From Luteipulveratus mongoliensis (GTDB lineage Bacteria > Actinomycetota > Actinomycetes > Actinomycetales > Dermatophilaceae), in assembly GCF_001190945.1 (NCBI RefSeq), contig NZ_CP011112.1, forward strand, positions 1,674,001-1,738,000: 64,000 bases of DNA. Direction: 5' to 3'. Under the pieces are notes generated by a model. It worked only from the letters and a program-made list of their open reading frames with translations. It was not told the DNA's origin and ran no database searches. Position 1 is the first letter of the stretch, and each line of letters begins with the position of its first letter. This document shows positions 1 through 9,214 of the stretch, in pieces. The position numbers were made by a program, and so were the translations under genes.

Positions 1-15
1 CTCGGCTCGGCCTGA
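1..15 (+). CDS. 3' end of an upstream gene (partial)
   Basis: Frame 1 reads Leu-Gly-Ser-Ala-stop, with the TGA three bases before the ATG of the ABC permease. FtsX/MacB-type permeases usually follow their ATPase gene at this kind of spacing, so this is probably the tail of the cognate ABC ATP-binding protein. That is an inference from position, because only four codons are visible. Confidence 0.35.
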   Translation, partial: LGSA

Positions 16-18
16 GTC

Positions 19-2559
19 ATGCTGCGCGCGTCGTGGAAGTCGTTGTGGGCCAGGAAGGTTCGCCTCCTGATGAGCACGTTCGCGATCGTGCTCGGGGTCG
101 CCTTCGTCGCCGGCTCGCTGGTCTTCACCGCGACTCTCGACCGAGCCTTCACGAGCATCATGAACGGCACGGTCGGCGACGTGATGGTTCGTCCGGCGGG
201 CCAGAAAGCGAACGACTCCTTCGCCCAGACCCGCACGGTGCCCGCGTCCGTGGTGGCGAAGGTGCGCAAGGTGCCAGGTGTCGCGCGGGCGGAAGGCGAC
301 GTGACGTCGTACTCCACGTTCGTGGTCGGCAAGAACGGCAAGATCGTCGGCGGCCAAGGTGCGCCGGGGATCGCGGTGAGCTTTCATGATGCGCCGGCCG
401 GTCACGACACACCGGGGCTAACGGTGCGCGAGGGTCGGGCACCGACCCGAGCCGGCGAGCTCGCCCTCGACCCGGCCACTGCACGGCGCGCGGGCTACCA
501 CGTCGGGGACACGGTCAATGTGGTCACCAGCGGCGAGAAGCCAAGGGTGACAGGCAAGCTCGTCGGGCTGGCGTCCTACAGCGCGGGGAGCATGGTGGGC
601 GCGAGCCTCGTCGTCATGGACTCGGCCTCGGCGCAGGATCTCTACGCCGGTGGTCGTGACGTGTTCACCGATGTCTGGGTCACGGCCGAGCCAGGGCACG
701 ATCAGGCAGCGCTCCGTGATGCCGTGGCCAAGGTGCTCCCGGCTGGGTCCGAGGCGGTCACCGGCGACCAGGCCGCCAAGGAGGCCGGCGACGACATCAA
801 GAAGGCGCTCGGCTTCATCAGCACCTTCCTGCTCATCTTCGCCGGCGTCGCGCTCGTGGTCGGGTCGTTCCTGATCGTCAACACGTTCTCGATCCTGGTC
901 GCGCAGCGCAGTCGCGAGCTGGCTCTCCTGCGTGCTCTCGGAGCGTCTCGCCGACAGGTGACCCGGTCCGTCCTGTTCGAGGCGGTGGTGGTCGGATTCG
1001 TCGGCAGCACAGTCGGTCTCGGCCTCGGATTCGTGCTGGCCATGGGCATCAAGGCGCTGTTCGCCAACCTGGGTCTGGATCTCAGCGGAACCCCGCTGGA
1101 GTTCACCCCGAGAGCGGTCGTCGCGGCGTACGTCGTCGGCATGGTCGTGACCGCAGTCGCCGCCTATCTGCCGGCTAGGCGTGCGGCGCACATCGCTCCG
1201 GTCGCCGCGCTGCGCGACGAAGTCGCCCTGCCGGAGGGCACCGTCGTACGTCGAGCGCTGGCCGGCGCGCTCATGGCGCTCGCCGGAGCCGGTGCTCTGG
1301 TCTGGGTGCTGGCGGGAGACCGTGACCGGGAGACGATCTGGCTGGGCGGCGGGCTGCTCGCGGTGATCCTGGGCGCCGTCCTGATGAGTCCCGTCATCGG
1401 CCGGCCACTGATCCGGACGATCGGCGCGGTCTATCGCAAGCTCTTCGGAGCGGTCGGGACGCTGGCCGAGCAGAACTCGTTGCGCAACCCACGGCGTACG
1501 GCCGCCACAGCGTCCGCGCTGATGATCGGCCTGACGCTCGTGGTGATGATGTCGGTCTTCGGGGCGTCGGCCAACAAGAGCGTGGACGCTCTCATCAGCA
1601 AGAACTTCACCGGTGACTATGTCGTGTCGGGGACGTTCGGGACGCCGTTCTCGCCGCAGGTGGTCGACCAGGTCAAGCGGGTCCCGGGCGTTGATGCCGT
1701 TGCGCGCACGAGGTTCACGCAGGCCGAGATCGGTTCGGAGAGAACGGGTCTCGGCGCTGTCGACCCCAAGCCACTGGCTCAAGTCGCTCGTCTCCAGGTG
1801 CAGCAGGGTTCGCTCGACCAGCTCGTCGGGAAGTCGGTCTTCGTGACCGACAAGGCGGCGAAGGACAAGGGCTACCGCGTCGGCGATCAGCTGGACGTCA
1901 AGCTCGGGGGAGTGACCACCTCGATGCAGGTCGTCGCAGTGGTCAAGGCGATGCCGGCGCTGCTCGACGTCACGACCTCGATCCAGGGCTTCGAGGCGGC
2001 GGGCGGGCCGAGGCAGGACAACTACGCGTTCATCTCACGGGCGCCCGGGGCCGACGCCGCGCAGGTGCGATCCGGCGTCGAACGCATCGTCGCCGGCATC
2101 CCGACGGTCGCAGTCAAGGATCAGGGCGAGTTCGCCGCGGAGCAGCGCGAACCGATCGACCAGATGCTGATGCTGATCTACGCGTTGCTCGGGCTGGCTG
2201 TGATCATCGCGATCCTCGGCATCATCAACACCCTCGCGCTGTCCGTGATCGAGCGCACCCGCGAGGTAGGACTGCTGCGGGCGGTCGGCCTCAGTCGGCC
2301 GCAGCTGCGACGGATGGTGCGGCTGGAGTCGGTGGTGATCGCCCTGCTGGGCGCCCTGCTCGGTGTGGCGCTGGGCATCGGGTTCGGGGTGGTGCTGCAG
2401 CGCTCGCAGTCGAGCGCAGGCGTCGCTGAGCTCGCGATCCCGTGGGGGCGGCTCGGGTTGTTCGTGGTGCTGGCCGGCGTCGTCGGTGTGCTGGCGGCCT
2501 GGTGGCCGGCCCGCCGCGCGGCTCGCCTCGATGTCCTCAAGGCCATCGCGACCGACTGA
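19..2559 (+). CDS. FtsX/MacB-type ABC transporter permease, two FtsX domains
   Basis: An 846-residue membrane protein with the duplicated layout of large actinobacterial ABC permeases. An N-terminal membrane anchor (about residues 15-37) precedes an extracytoplasmic domain. A first FtsX block of three or four helices spans about residues 265-400, followed by two helices near 410-460. A second anchor and extracytoplasmic domain come next, and the last FtsX block covers about 715-835. Both FtsX blocks end in the usual PARRAA-type cytoplasmic tail. The family couples ATP hydrolysis by a separate ATPase to export or to extraction of lipids, peptides or lipoproteins from the membrane; the substrate here is unknown. 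The start lies 3 nt after the stop of what is probably the ATPase gene. Confidence 0.94.
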   Translation: MLRASWKSLWARKVRLLMSTFAIVLGVAFVAGSLVFTATLDRAFTSIMNGTVGDVMVRPAGQKANDSFAQTRTVPASVVAKVRKVPGVARAEGDVTSYSTFVVGKNGKIVGGQGAPGIAVSFHDAPAGHDTPGLTVREGRAPTRAGELALDPATARRAGYHVGDTVNVVTSGEKPRVTGKLVGLASYSAGSMVGASLVVMDSASAQDLYAGGRDVFTDVWVTAEPGHDQAALRDAVAKVLPAGSEAVTGDQAAKEAGDDIKKALGFISTFLLIFAGVALVVGSFLIVNTFSILVAQRSRELALLRALGASRRQVTRSVLFEAVVVGFVGSTVGLGLGFVLAMGIKALFANLGLDLSGTPLEFTPRAVVAAYVVGMVVTAVAAYLPARRAAHIAPVAALRDEVALPEGTVVRRALAGALMALAGAGALVWVLAGDRDRETIWLGGGLLAVILGAVLMSPVIGRPLIRTIGAVYRKLFGAVGTLAEQNSLRNPRRTAATASALMIGLTLVVMMSVFGASANKSVDALISKNFTGDYVVSGTFGTPFSPQVVDQVKRVPGVDAVARTRFTQAEIGSERTGLGAVDPKPLAQVARLQVQQGSLDQLVGKSVFVTDKAAKDKGYRVGDQLDVKLGGVTTSMQVVAVVKAMPALLDVTTSIQGFEAAGGPRQDNYAFISRAPGADAAQVRSGVERIVAGIPTVAVKDQGEFAAEQREPIDQMLMLIYALLGLAVIIAILGIINTLALSVIERTREVGLLRAVGLSRPQLRRMVRLESVVIALLGALLGVALGIGFGVVLQRSQSSAGVAELAIPWGRLGLFVVLAGVVGVLAAWWPARRAARLDVLKAIATD

Positions 2560-2575
2560 CGATCGTCCCGACATT

Positions 2576-2595
2576 CCGTGCACCCTCGTGCACGG
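2576..2595. terminator. Hairpin between convergent permease and cupin genes
   Basis: CCGTGCAC and GTGCACGG form an 8-bp perfect stem around a CCTC loop, 17 nt after the permease stop and 25 nt before the cupin stop on the other strand. There is no T-tract on either side, so termination activity is inferred from position and stem stability. Confidence 0.5.
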
Positions 2596-2619
2596 AGTGC
2601 CAGGTCGATTGTCGGGTGC

Positions 2620-2994
2620 TCACTGGGTCCAGGGCGGCGTGACCTGGGTGCCATCCGGGAGCGACGCGTGCAGGCCGACAGACGTTGTCACCCACAGGCG
2701 CGCGGACTGGTCGTGCGGATTGTCGAGACGCACGGTCGCGCCGGCCGGGAAGCGTACGACGTCGCTCGGCGCCGCCTTGTACGTCACTCCGTCGACGGTT
2801 GCCTCGACGTTCCCGTCGAGGAGGAGCAGGACTTCCTCGTGGCTGACGGTGTGCTCCTGGCCCGTCGTCTCGGGCGCGATGGCCAGCTCCCAGGCACACA
2901 GCTGGGTGCTCCCGGAGCGAGGCGCGACGTACGACCGGAACTCGCTGCCGTGCATGGAGAAGGCTTGGACATCGGACTGCTGAATGAGGTTCAT
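2620..2994 (-). CDS. Small cupin-domain protein
   Basis: A 124-residue single-domain cupin. The core carries the histidine-rich first cupin motif around residues 45-62 (HTVSHEEVLLLLDG) and a second motif with the PAGATVRLDN segment, so it should form a beta-barrel that binds a metal or small ligand. Proteins of this size act as dioxygenases, isomerases or plain ligand binders; nothing in the sequence picks one. It is divergent from a MarR-type repressor, with two operator-like sites in the 70-bp gap, so it is probably the repressor's target and may process or sense the inducer. Confidence 0.88.
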   Translation of the reverse strand: MNLIQQSDVQAFSMHGSEFRSYVAPRSGSTQLCAWELAIAPETTGQEHTVSHEEVLLLLDGNVEATVDGVTYKAAPSDVVRFPAGATVRLDNPHDQSARLWVTTSVGLHASLPDGTQVTPPWTQ

Positions 2995-3006
2995 GAGACT
3001 CCTAGG

Positions 3007-3046
3007 TAGTCAGGCTGACTGACTAAATAGTCAGCCACGCTGACTG
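3007..3046. promoter_or_regulatory. Two tandem MarR-type operators
   Basis: TAGTCAG (3007-3013) and CTGACTA (3019-3025) form a perfect inverted repeat around 5 bp. The same arrangement recurs 21 bp downstream as TAGTCAG (3028-3034) with CTGACTG (3040-3046), differing by one base. The 21-bp spacing is two helical turns, so both dimers would sit on one face of the DNA. The sites fill the gap between the divergent cupin and MarR genes, which suggests autoregulation plus control of the cupin. Confidence 0.78.
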
Positions 3047-3064
3047 ATGTGTCAAGGTGGAGCG

Positions 3065-3502
3065 GTGAGTGACGACGACCTGCCGTTCCTGCTGCTGGCC
3101 GCGGGCAATGCCGTGGTCGAGAGTGTTCAGAGCGCGATGCAGGCGCACGGATTCGAAGACATCCGACCCGCGCACGGATTCGCCTTTGTTCGGATCTCGG
3201 GGCCTGGCTGCACGCTCGTCGACCTCGCTGAGCACATGGGCATGACGAAGCAGTCGACGAGCACGTTGGTGGCAGAGCTGGAACGCAAGGGGTACGTCGC
3301 GCGCTCGCCTCATCCGCTCGACGGTCGGGCCTTCCTGATCCAGCTCACGGAGCGCGGCGTCGCGGCGACCGTGGCCGCGACGGAGGCGACCAGCGGAGTC
3401 GTACGTCGGTGGCGGCGTGAGCTGGGCGCCGGTCACGTGGAGGCGCTGACGGCTGACCTGCGGGTGATCGCGCGGGAGGGCCGGGTTCGCCCTACCTGGT
3501 GA
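3065..3502 (+). CDS. MarR-family transcriptional regulator
   Basis: A MarR-type winged-helix repressor of about 145 residues, with the recognition region TLVDLAEHMGMTKQSTSTLVAELE followed by a wing segment containing the family's D-GRA motif. I place the start at GTG 3065 rather than the in-frame ATG 3047, because AAGGTGG at 3054-3060 is a good ribosome-binding site for 3065, while ATG 3047 would overlap the second operator. MarR proteins usually bind a phenolic or oxidant ligand and then leave the DNA. The most likely target is the divergent cupin gene and itself. Confidence 0.88.
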   Translation: MSDDDLPFLLLAAGNAVVESVQSAMQAHGFEDIRPAHGFAFVRISGPGCTLVDLAEHMGMTKQSTSTLVAELERKGYVARSPHPLDGRAFLIQLTERGVAATVAATEATSGVVRRWRRELGAGHVEALTADLRVIAREGRVRPTW

Positions 3503-3523
3503 GCCGCCCGGCGTCGCGGGAGG

Positions 3524-5611
3524 TCAGGCCGCGAGGGCGTCGGGGAGCGGCTTGGCGTGCAGCACCGTGAGCGCGGACACCGCGCGGGTGAGCACGACGT
3601 AGAGGCGGCGCAGCCCGGTGCGCTCGTCGGGCTCGGCGGCGGCGATGTCGGTCGGCTCGATGACCACGACGCGGTCGAACTCCAGGCCCTTGGCCACGGT
3701 CGCGGGCACGAGCTGAACCTGGTGATCCTCGTCGTCACCGTGCTCTTGGTCGAGGCGGCCGTGCTGGATCCCGTTGTCCTGCAATGCTTTTGAGAGACGA
3801 TCGATGTCAGCGTCCGGGGCGATCACGCCGATCGATCCTGGCACGTGGCTGGTCTCAGCGAGTACGGCGGCGAGCTGAGCATCGAGCTCGCGCGCATCGA
3901 CGGCCACCAGGTCCAGGCGTCCGGGGTTGTCTCGGACCGAGACCGGGGCGCCGAGCCCGGGGGCCATGGTCGGAAGGAGGCGGGCGGCGTACTCGATGAC
4001 AGCGGCCGGGACCCGGAAGCCGCGGTCGAGGATCTCGAGGTGATGGCTCGGCTTGCCGAGGTGCGTCATCGTCTCGTCCCAGGACGAGGTCGCCCACGGC
4101 GTGGTGCCCTGGGCGATGTCGCCCAGCACGGTGGCCGAGCCGGTCGAGCAGCGTCGCCCGACGGCGCGCAGCTGCATGGGCGACAGGTCCTGCGCCTCGT
4201 CGAGTACGACGTGGCCAAGGCTGGTCATCCGGCTCAGGACGTCCTGAGCCTCGTCCAGGAGTGCCATATCGGCGAGCGACCAGCGAGCCGCACCCTTGCT
4301 ACGAACTGGCTTTTCCCACAACAGGATTGACTGCTCGTCGTTGGTGAGCGTGTCCGTGGCCGCCACACCCAGCGCATCGGGTGAAGACCACAGCTCGAAC
4401 AGCACCTGCGCGGCGTCGACGGCCGGCCACACGGTGGCGACGAACTTCTTCATTGGTGCCGACCGCGCGACGGCGTCCTGGACGCGGTCATCGGGGGAGT
4501 CACCCGCCTGCTCCATCAGCAGCAGCACAGCGTGCGCGAGGCGCTGGGGGAGCATCTGGCGCGCGGCGTCGTAGCGGACCCCTCGTGAGACGAGCTCGTC
4601 GAGGATCTCCTGCACCTCGTACGCCGGCACCCGCCACTTGCGAATGCCCCTGGGCACGATCAGCGGCTCGGTCGCGCGCCGGACGTGCGACCAGACGGCT
4701 CGCCGAATGACGTCGGCCAGCCGCGAATCACCTTTGAGAACACCGACATTCGCCGACTCAGTCGCCCGGATCCGACCGTGAGCGAGAAGATCCTCGATCG
4801 TCGCGTGCCCGACCCGGATCTCACCGAGAGCCGGCAGCACGGCGCCGATGTGGTCGAGGAACGCCTTGTTGGGTCCAACGACCAGGACGCCCGTGCGGTC
4901 GAGCCGCTCGCGGAAGGAGTAGAGCAGCCACGCCGCGCGGTGCAGCCCGACAGCGGTCTTGCCGGTGCCAGGCGCCCCCTGGACACAGATGGTCGTCGCG
5001 ACGTCGGCGCGGACGATCTCGTCCTGCTCCGGCTGGATGGTCGAGACGATGTCGCGCATCGGACCGGTGCGCGGTCGCTCGATCTCGCTCGCCAGAATGT
5101 CGGACTTCTCTTCGGGTTCAGCGGGGTCCGTGAGGTGCTCGTCCTCGATGGCGGTCAGCGCACCGTGGTCGACACCGAAGCGACGGCGGAGGACGACATC
5201 CATCGGCGCGGAGTGCGAGGCGCGGTAGAACGCGGTCGACACCGGCGCGCGCCAGTCGATGACCACGGGGTTGCCACGCGCGTCCGCGACGTGGCGGCGG
5301 CCGACGTACCAGCGGTCGCCACTGCGCGAATCTGCTGAGGCCGCAACGCTGCTGGCGTCCTGCGGGCCACCCGTTGACATGTCGATCCGGCCGAAGAACA
5401 AGGTGGTGCGCGGGTCGTCCTGGAGCGATGCGATACGTCGGGCGAGGGTGTAGCTCAGGGCTTCGCCGGAGATCGCATCACTCGCCTTGGAGGCGTCGAG
5501 GGACTCGGCTGAGGTACGCATCCGGGCCAGCTCGGCGCGGGCGTTGTCGAGGTAGGTCTGTTCGGCAGTGAGGTCGTCATCGAGGCTGGGTGCGCTGGTA
5601 GGTCCAGACAT
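3524..5611 (-). CDS. helD: HelD-like UvrD/Rep-family ATPase
   Basis: A 695-residue superfamily-1 ATPase. An N-terminal coiled-coil-like region (about residues 10-65) precedes a Walker A motif GAPGTGKT at 212-219, a Walker B-type DEAQD motif and a C-terminal SF1 helicase domain ending RRLYVVLTRAV. HelD proteins lacking canonical helicase function bind RNA polymerase and use ATP to free it from nucleic acid; this is the known role of the family in Bacillus and mycobacteria. The frame stays open a further 225 codons upstream, but that stretch overlaps the divergent glycosyltransferase gene, is low-complexity and does not resemble a domain, so I start at ATG 5611 (MSGPTSAP). Confidence 0.92.
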   Translation of the reverse strand: MSGPTSAPSLDDDLTAEQTYLDNARAELARMRTSAESLDASKASDAISGEALSYTLARRIASLQDDPRTTLFFGRIDMSTGGPQDASSVAASADSRSGDRWYVGRRHVADARGNPVVIDWRAPVSTAFYRASHSAPMDVVLRRRFGVDHGALTAIEDEHLTDPAEPEEKSDILASEIERPRTGPMRDIVSTIQPEQDEIVRADVATTICVQGAPGTGKTAVGLHRAAWLLYSFRERLDRTGVLVVGPNKAFLDHIGAVLPALGEIRVGHATIEDLLAHGRIRATESANVGVLKGDSRLADVIRRAVWSHVRRATEPLIVPRGIRKWRVPAYEVQEILDELVSRGVRYDAARQMLPQRLAHAVLLLMEQAGDSPDDRVQDAVARSAPMKKFVATVWPAVDAAQVLFELWSSPDALGVAATDTLTNDEQSILLWEKPVRSKGAARWSLADMALLDEAQDVLSRMTSLGHVVLDEAQDLSPMQLRAVGRRCSTGSATVLGDIAQGTTPWATSSWDETMTHLGKPSHHLEILDRGFRVPAAVIEYAARLLPTMAPGLGAPVSVRDNPGRLDLVAVDARELDAQLAAVLAETSHVPGSIGVIAPDADIDRLSKALQDNGIQHGRLDQEHGDDEDHQVQLVPATVAKGLEFDRVVVIEPTDIAAAEPDERTGLRRLYVVLTRAVSALTVLHAKPLPDALAA

Positions 5612-5714
5612 GACGAAGGAAGGCGCCTTTCGTTGGCTGGTGTGTTGAGGGGGAAGGGCGACGCTACCCGCGAACGCTGAGGCTGTCGACTGATTTCCGG
5701 GGTAACCTCGCGCG

Positions 5715-6833
5715 GTGCGGATCCTCTTTACGTTCATCGGCGGCCTCGGCCACTTCCGACCGCTCATCCCGATCGCCCGGGCGGCCCAGGCCGCAGGGCA
5801 CACGGTGGCCGTCGCGGGTACGGGCAAAAGGACCCAGGAGATCACGGCCGCCGGCTTCACGGCCTTCCCGACCAGTGGCCCACCCCAGCCGACCAGCCCT
5901 TCCGAGCGCGCTCCGATGGAGGCACCGGACCCCGAGGCGGATCTCCGGCAGCTGGCAGAAGGCTTCGCCGGTCGTGGGGCACGGCGCCATGCCGCAGCGA
6001 TCACCGAGATCGCCCGTTCGTGGCGACCTGATGTCGTCGTGCGTGATGAGGTCGACTTCGGCAGCGCGATCGCCGCGGAGCTGCTCGGTCTGCCGTGCGC
6101 CACGGTGATCGTGCTGGCCGCCGGAGGATTCCTGCGGCCCGAGGTGGTCGCGGCCTCGCTGCGCGAGGTGCGGTCCGAGGTCGGCCTGCCGCCAGACCCG
6201 GAGATGACCATGCTGAGTCGTGGACCGATCCTGGCGCCTTTCCCGCAGAGCTTTCGGGACCCGCAGTTCCCGTTGCCGCCCGACACGTTCTCTTACCGGT
6301 CGGCCGTCGTCCCCGCTCCCGGCCCTCCGCGGGAGAAGCCGACCGTCTACGTCACGTTCGGCACGGTCAACACCGCCATCGAGCCCTTCGGCCCCGTCCT
6401 TGGCGGCCTCGCGACACTGCCCGTCGACGTCGTCGCGACCGTTGGGAACAGCATCGAGCCGGCGGAGCTCGGGCCGGTGCGTGACGGCGTACGGATCGAG
6501 CAGTTCATCCCGCAGGACGAGGTGCTGCCGCACTGCGACCTCGTCATCTCGCACGCCGGCTCGGGCAGCGTCATCGGCGGTCTGACCCATGGGCTGCCGT
6601 CGGTGCTGCTCCCGATGGGTGCGGATCAGCCGTACAACGCGCGCCGCTGCGCCGACCTCGGCGTCGCGCAGGTCTTGGACCCGATGACCGCCACCGCGGA
6701 TGAGGTCCGGGCCGCAGCGTCCACCGTTCTGGCCGACGCGCGATACCGCGAAGCAGCGGCCGAGATCCGCGACGAGATCAGTGCGCTTCCCCTGCCGGAC
6801 GAGACGATCCCGCTGCTCGAAGCGCTGGTGTAG
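5715..6833 (+). CDS. GT1-family glycosyltransferase (MGT-like)
   Basis: A 372-residue GT-B fold enzyme starting at GTG. The N-terminal Rossmann domain opens with FTFIGGLGHFRPLIPIARA, the acceptor-binding glycine/histidine region of UGT-like enzymes. The C-terminal domain carries the nucleotide-sugar signature from about residue 258: FIPQDEVLP, then SHAGSGSVIGGL, then GADQPYNARR. Such enzymes transfer a sugar from an NDP-sugar to a small hydrophobic acceptor such as a polyketide, macrolide or lipid. No biosynthetic cluster surrounds it, so a self-protection or detoxification role is possible. It is divergent from HelD. Confidence 0.92.
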   Translation: MRILFTFIGGLGHFRPLIPIARAAQAAGHTVAVAGTGKRTQEITAAGFTAFPTSGPPQPTSPSERAPMEAPDPEADLRQLAEGFAGRGARRHAAAITEIARSWRPDVVVRDEVDFGSAIAAELLGLPCATVIVLAAGGFLRPEVVAASLREVRSEVGLPPDPEMTMLSRGPILAPFPQSFRDPQFPLPPDTFSYRSAVVPAPGPPREKPTVYVTFGTVNTAIEPFGPVLGGLATLPVDVVATVGNSIEPAELGPVRDGVRIEQFIPQDEVLPHCDLVISHAGSGSVIGGLTHGLPSVLLPMGADQPYNARRCADLGVAQVLDPMTATADEVRAAASTVLADARYREAAAEIRDEISALPLPDETIPLLEALV

Positions 6834-6840
6834 ACGCGGG

Positions 6841-6874
6841 ACGGCGCCCGCAGGGATCTCCCTGCGAGCGCCGT
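6841..6874. terminator. Stem-loop between convergent glycosyltransferase and MMPL genes
   Basis: ACGGCGC (6841-6847) pairs with GCGCCGT (6868-6874), and CGCAGGG (6849-6855) with CCCTGCG (6860-6866), giving a 14-bp stem with one mismatch and a 4-nt loop. It follows the glycosyltransferase stop by 7 nt. A second GC-rich inverted repeat, CCGGTGCC/GGCACCGG, lies farther on, before the MMPL stop at 6981. Both could work in the two directions. Confidence 0.62.
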
Positions 6875-6980
6875 TCCGCCCCTCCGTGCACGGTGCTCGT
6901 CGCCCCCGATCGGGCACCGCCTGCTCCGCTGCAGGACAACCCGGTGCCAGCCGCCCCCGACCGGCACCGGATGTCCTGAC

Positions 6981-9134
6981 TCAGCGGCGCGTACCCACCA
7001 GCTCGAACTCGCGCTCGGGCGGGTGCTCCTTCGACGAACCGCCACGTTTGGCGTCGCCGTGACCGGGCCACCAGGCTGCGTGACCCAGCAGTGCGGTCAG
7101 CGCCGGTGTGAAGAACATCGCCATGATGAACGCCGCGACTCCGATCCCGAAGGAGATCGCGAAGCCCATCGACACCATCAGCTCGTTGCCCGCCAGCATC
7201 AGCGAGGCGAACGAACCCGCCAGGATCAGACCGGCTGCGGCGACCGTCGGTCCCGCGTGCTGGAACGCCTTGGCTGCGGCATCTCGAGGCGAGAGCCCTT
7301 CTCGTGCTTCTTCACGCAATCGAGCCACCATGAGGATGTTGTAGTCGGTCCCCAACGCGACCACGAACAGGTACATGTAGATCGGAAGCATGAAGATCAG
7401 GCCGCCGGTGGACGAGCTGTTCTGGATCAGCAGCACCGTCGCACCCAACGTCGCGCCGAAGCCGAGCCCCACCGAGAGCATGAGGTACAGCGGTGCGACC
7501 AGGCTCCGCAGCAGCAGCGCCAGGATCACCATGATGATCAGGGCAGCGACCGGGAACACCACCTTGTAGTCGCGCACCATCGCGTCATCCAGGTCCACGA
7601 ACACCGATGTCGTTCCCCCGACATACGCATGTGTTCCTGGTGGTGACTGGTGCGCGGCATCGCGCAGCGGTCCGGACACGACGTCCAACGCCTTGTCAGA
7701 TCCCGGGTCGTCGTCCAACGTGACCTGGTAGGTCGCGGTGGACTTGTCCTGGCTCAGCTCAGGCGGCGAGATCGTCCCGACGCCAGGCACCTTGCCCAGA
7801 CGAGCGGCGTACGACGTGAGCTCGCCCTGGTTGAGCGCGCCCCTCTCGCTGGTCACCAGCACCGTGCTCGGGTCGGTCGATCCTGCAGGCAACCCCTTCT
7901 TCAGGGTGTCCAGCGCGATCGTGGACTCCGCGTTCTTCGGAAGGCTGCTGGAGCCGAAGTCGAAGGACGGTTTGAACCCGAGTGAGAACACCGAGAGGGC
8001 GATGAGGATGCCGCCGGTGACGATGGCGTACAGACCGGGACGGCGACCGAGCGAACGGCCGATCCGCGCCGACATCGCACGCTTCGGCTCACGCTTCCAC
8101 GCCTTGCTTGGCCAGAAGACCTTGCTGCCCAGCAGCGACACGACGGCCGGTACCAGGGTGAGTCCTGCGACGAGCATGACGGCCACTGCGATGGCAAGAG
8201 CAGGACCGATGGCTCGGAAGAGACCCAGCGAGGAGAGCACGAGCGCCATGAAGGCGGCGATGACCGCACCGGCAGCTGAGGCGATGGCCTCGCCGACGCG
8301 CCCGACCGAGGAGACCATGGCGGTCTTCTTGTCCTCGCCCATTCGGAGACGTTCGCGATAGCGGAACATCAAGAACAGGATGTAGTCGGTACCGATACCG
8401 AACATCACGATGATGAGGATGACGCTGATCGAGCCGTCGGCGTTGAGGTCGAACGCCTCGTTGGCGAAGGCGATCAGGCCGGTCGCGACCTGAGAGACCA
8501 GCAGGATCAACACAATCGGGAGCAGTGCGATAACCGGGCTGCGGAAGATGATGAGCAGCAGCACGATGATCAGGCCGATGGTGGCCAGACCGATCAGGGC
8601 CTCGGACTTGCTGTCGGCCTCTTCACCATCGATCGCCTGAGCGGTCGAACCGGTGACGGCGGCACGCAGGCCGGTGTCTTTCACCTGATTGCTCAGGTTG
8701 GTCCGCATCCCCTTGATCGTGTCGCGGGCGTCATCGCCGTACGCGTCGGCGTCCTTGACGTAGTTGATGCCCAGGGTCTGCACGAGATGGTTGGGCGCAG
8801 GGGGACCGGCGACGACCGAGCTGACCGGAGCCTTCGGGCTCTGCCCGAGCTCACTGGTGATCTGCTTGATCTTCGCGTTGTCGGCGGCGGTGAGTGCCTT
8901 GCCGTCCTTGCGGTCGATGACGACGATGCCACCGAGCGTGGTCGCGTCGGGGTACTTCGACTCCTGCAGCTGAGCCGCCTTGATCGACTCGTAGTGCTGC
9001 GGCAGGAAGTCCGACTCCTCATTGGATGTGGTCAGCTTGGGCGCCGTGGCGATGATCGCGGCCGCGATGATGATCCATGCGCCGATCACCCACCACGGGT
9101 GGCGCACCACGCCCTTGCCGAGCTTGGCAAACAT
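6981..9134 (-). CDS. MMPL-family RND transporter
   Basis: A 717-residue proton-driven exporter with two copies of the MMPL/RND module. Each has one helix, an extracytoplasmic loop and a bundle of five helices. The conserved transmembrane Asp-Tyr pairs of MMPL proteins are present in both halves (GIGTDYILF and ALGTDYNIL). In the family these relay protons to drive export of lipids, siderophores or drugs. The substrate here is unknown. The gene is monocistronic; about 80 bp upstream lie three 11-bp-phased repeats that also occur ahead of the PhoP-like operon. Confidence 0.95.
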   Translation of the reverse strand: MFAKLGKGVVRHPWWVIGAWIIIAAAIIATAPKLTTSNEESDFLPQHYESIKAAQLQESKYPDATTLGGIVVIDRKDGKALTAADNAKIKQITSELGQSPKAPVSSVVAGPPAPNHLVQTLGINYVKDADAYGDDARDTIKGMRTNLSNQVKDTGLRAAVTGSTAQAIDGEEADSKSEALIGLATIGLIIVLLLIIFRSPVIALLPIVLILLVSQVATGLIAFANEAFDLNADGSISVILIIVMFGIGTDYILFLMFRYRERLRMGEDKKTAMVSSVGRVGEAIASAAGAVIAAFMALVLSSLGLFRAIGPALAIAVAVMLVAGLTLVPAVVSLLGSKVFWPSKAWKREPKRAMSARIGRSLGRRPGLYAIVTGGILIALSVFSLGFKPSFDFGSSSLPKNAESTIALDTLKKGLPAGSTDPSTVLVTSERGALNQGELTSYAARLGKVPGVGTISPPELSQDKSTATYQVTLDDDPGSDKALDVVSGPLRDAAHQSPPGTHAYVGGTTSVFVDLDDAMVRDYKVVFPVAALIIMVILALLLRSLVAPLYLMLSVGLGFGATLGATVLLIQNSSSTGGLIFMLPIYMYLFVVALGTDYNILMVARLREEAREGLSPRDAAAKAFQHAGPTVAAAGLILAGSFASLMLAGNELMVSMGFAISFGIGVAAFIMAMFFTPALTALLGHAAWWPGHGDAKRGGSSKEHPPEREFELVGTRR

Positions 9135-9214
9135 GTGTCTCCCCTGAGTCAGGCTTGGTTGATGTTGACCAGCCTGCCCGCGCGCCGGGGCAGAGTCATC
9201 ACGCCAGAGGTGGT

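Noticed and set aside
418-1782. Long open frame on the minus strand inside the ABC permease gene
   Set aside because: It is a shadow frame of the GC-rich permease gene: no domain, no ribosome-binding site and Arg/Asp/His-rich composition typical of antisense frames.
3047-3064. ATG 3047 as the MarR start
   Set aside because: It overlaps the second operator and has no ribosome-binding site, while GTG 3065 has AAGGTGG 5 nt before it.
5612-6286. 225-codon N-terminal extension of HelD
   Set aside because: It runs antisense through the glycosyltransferase gene, is low-complexity, and HelD proteins do not have such a region.
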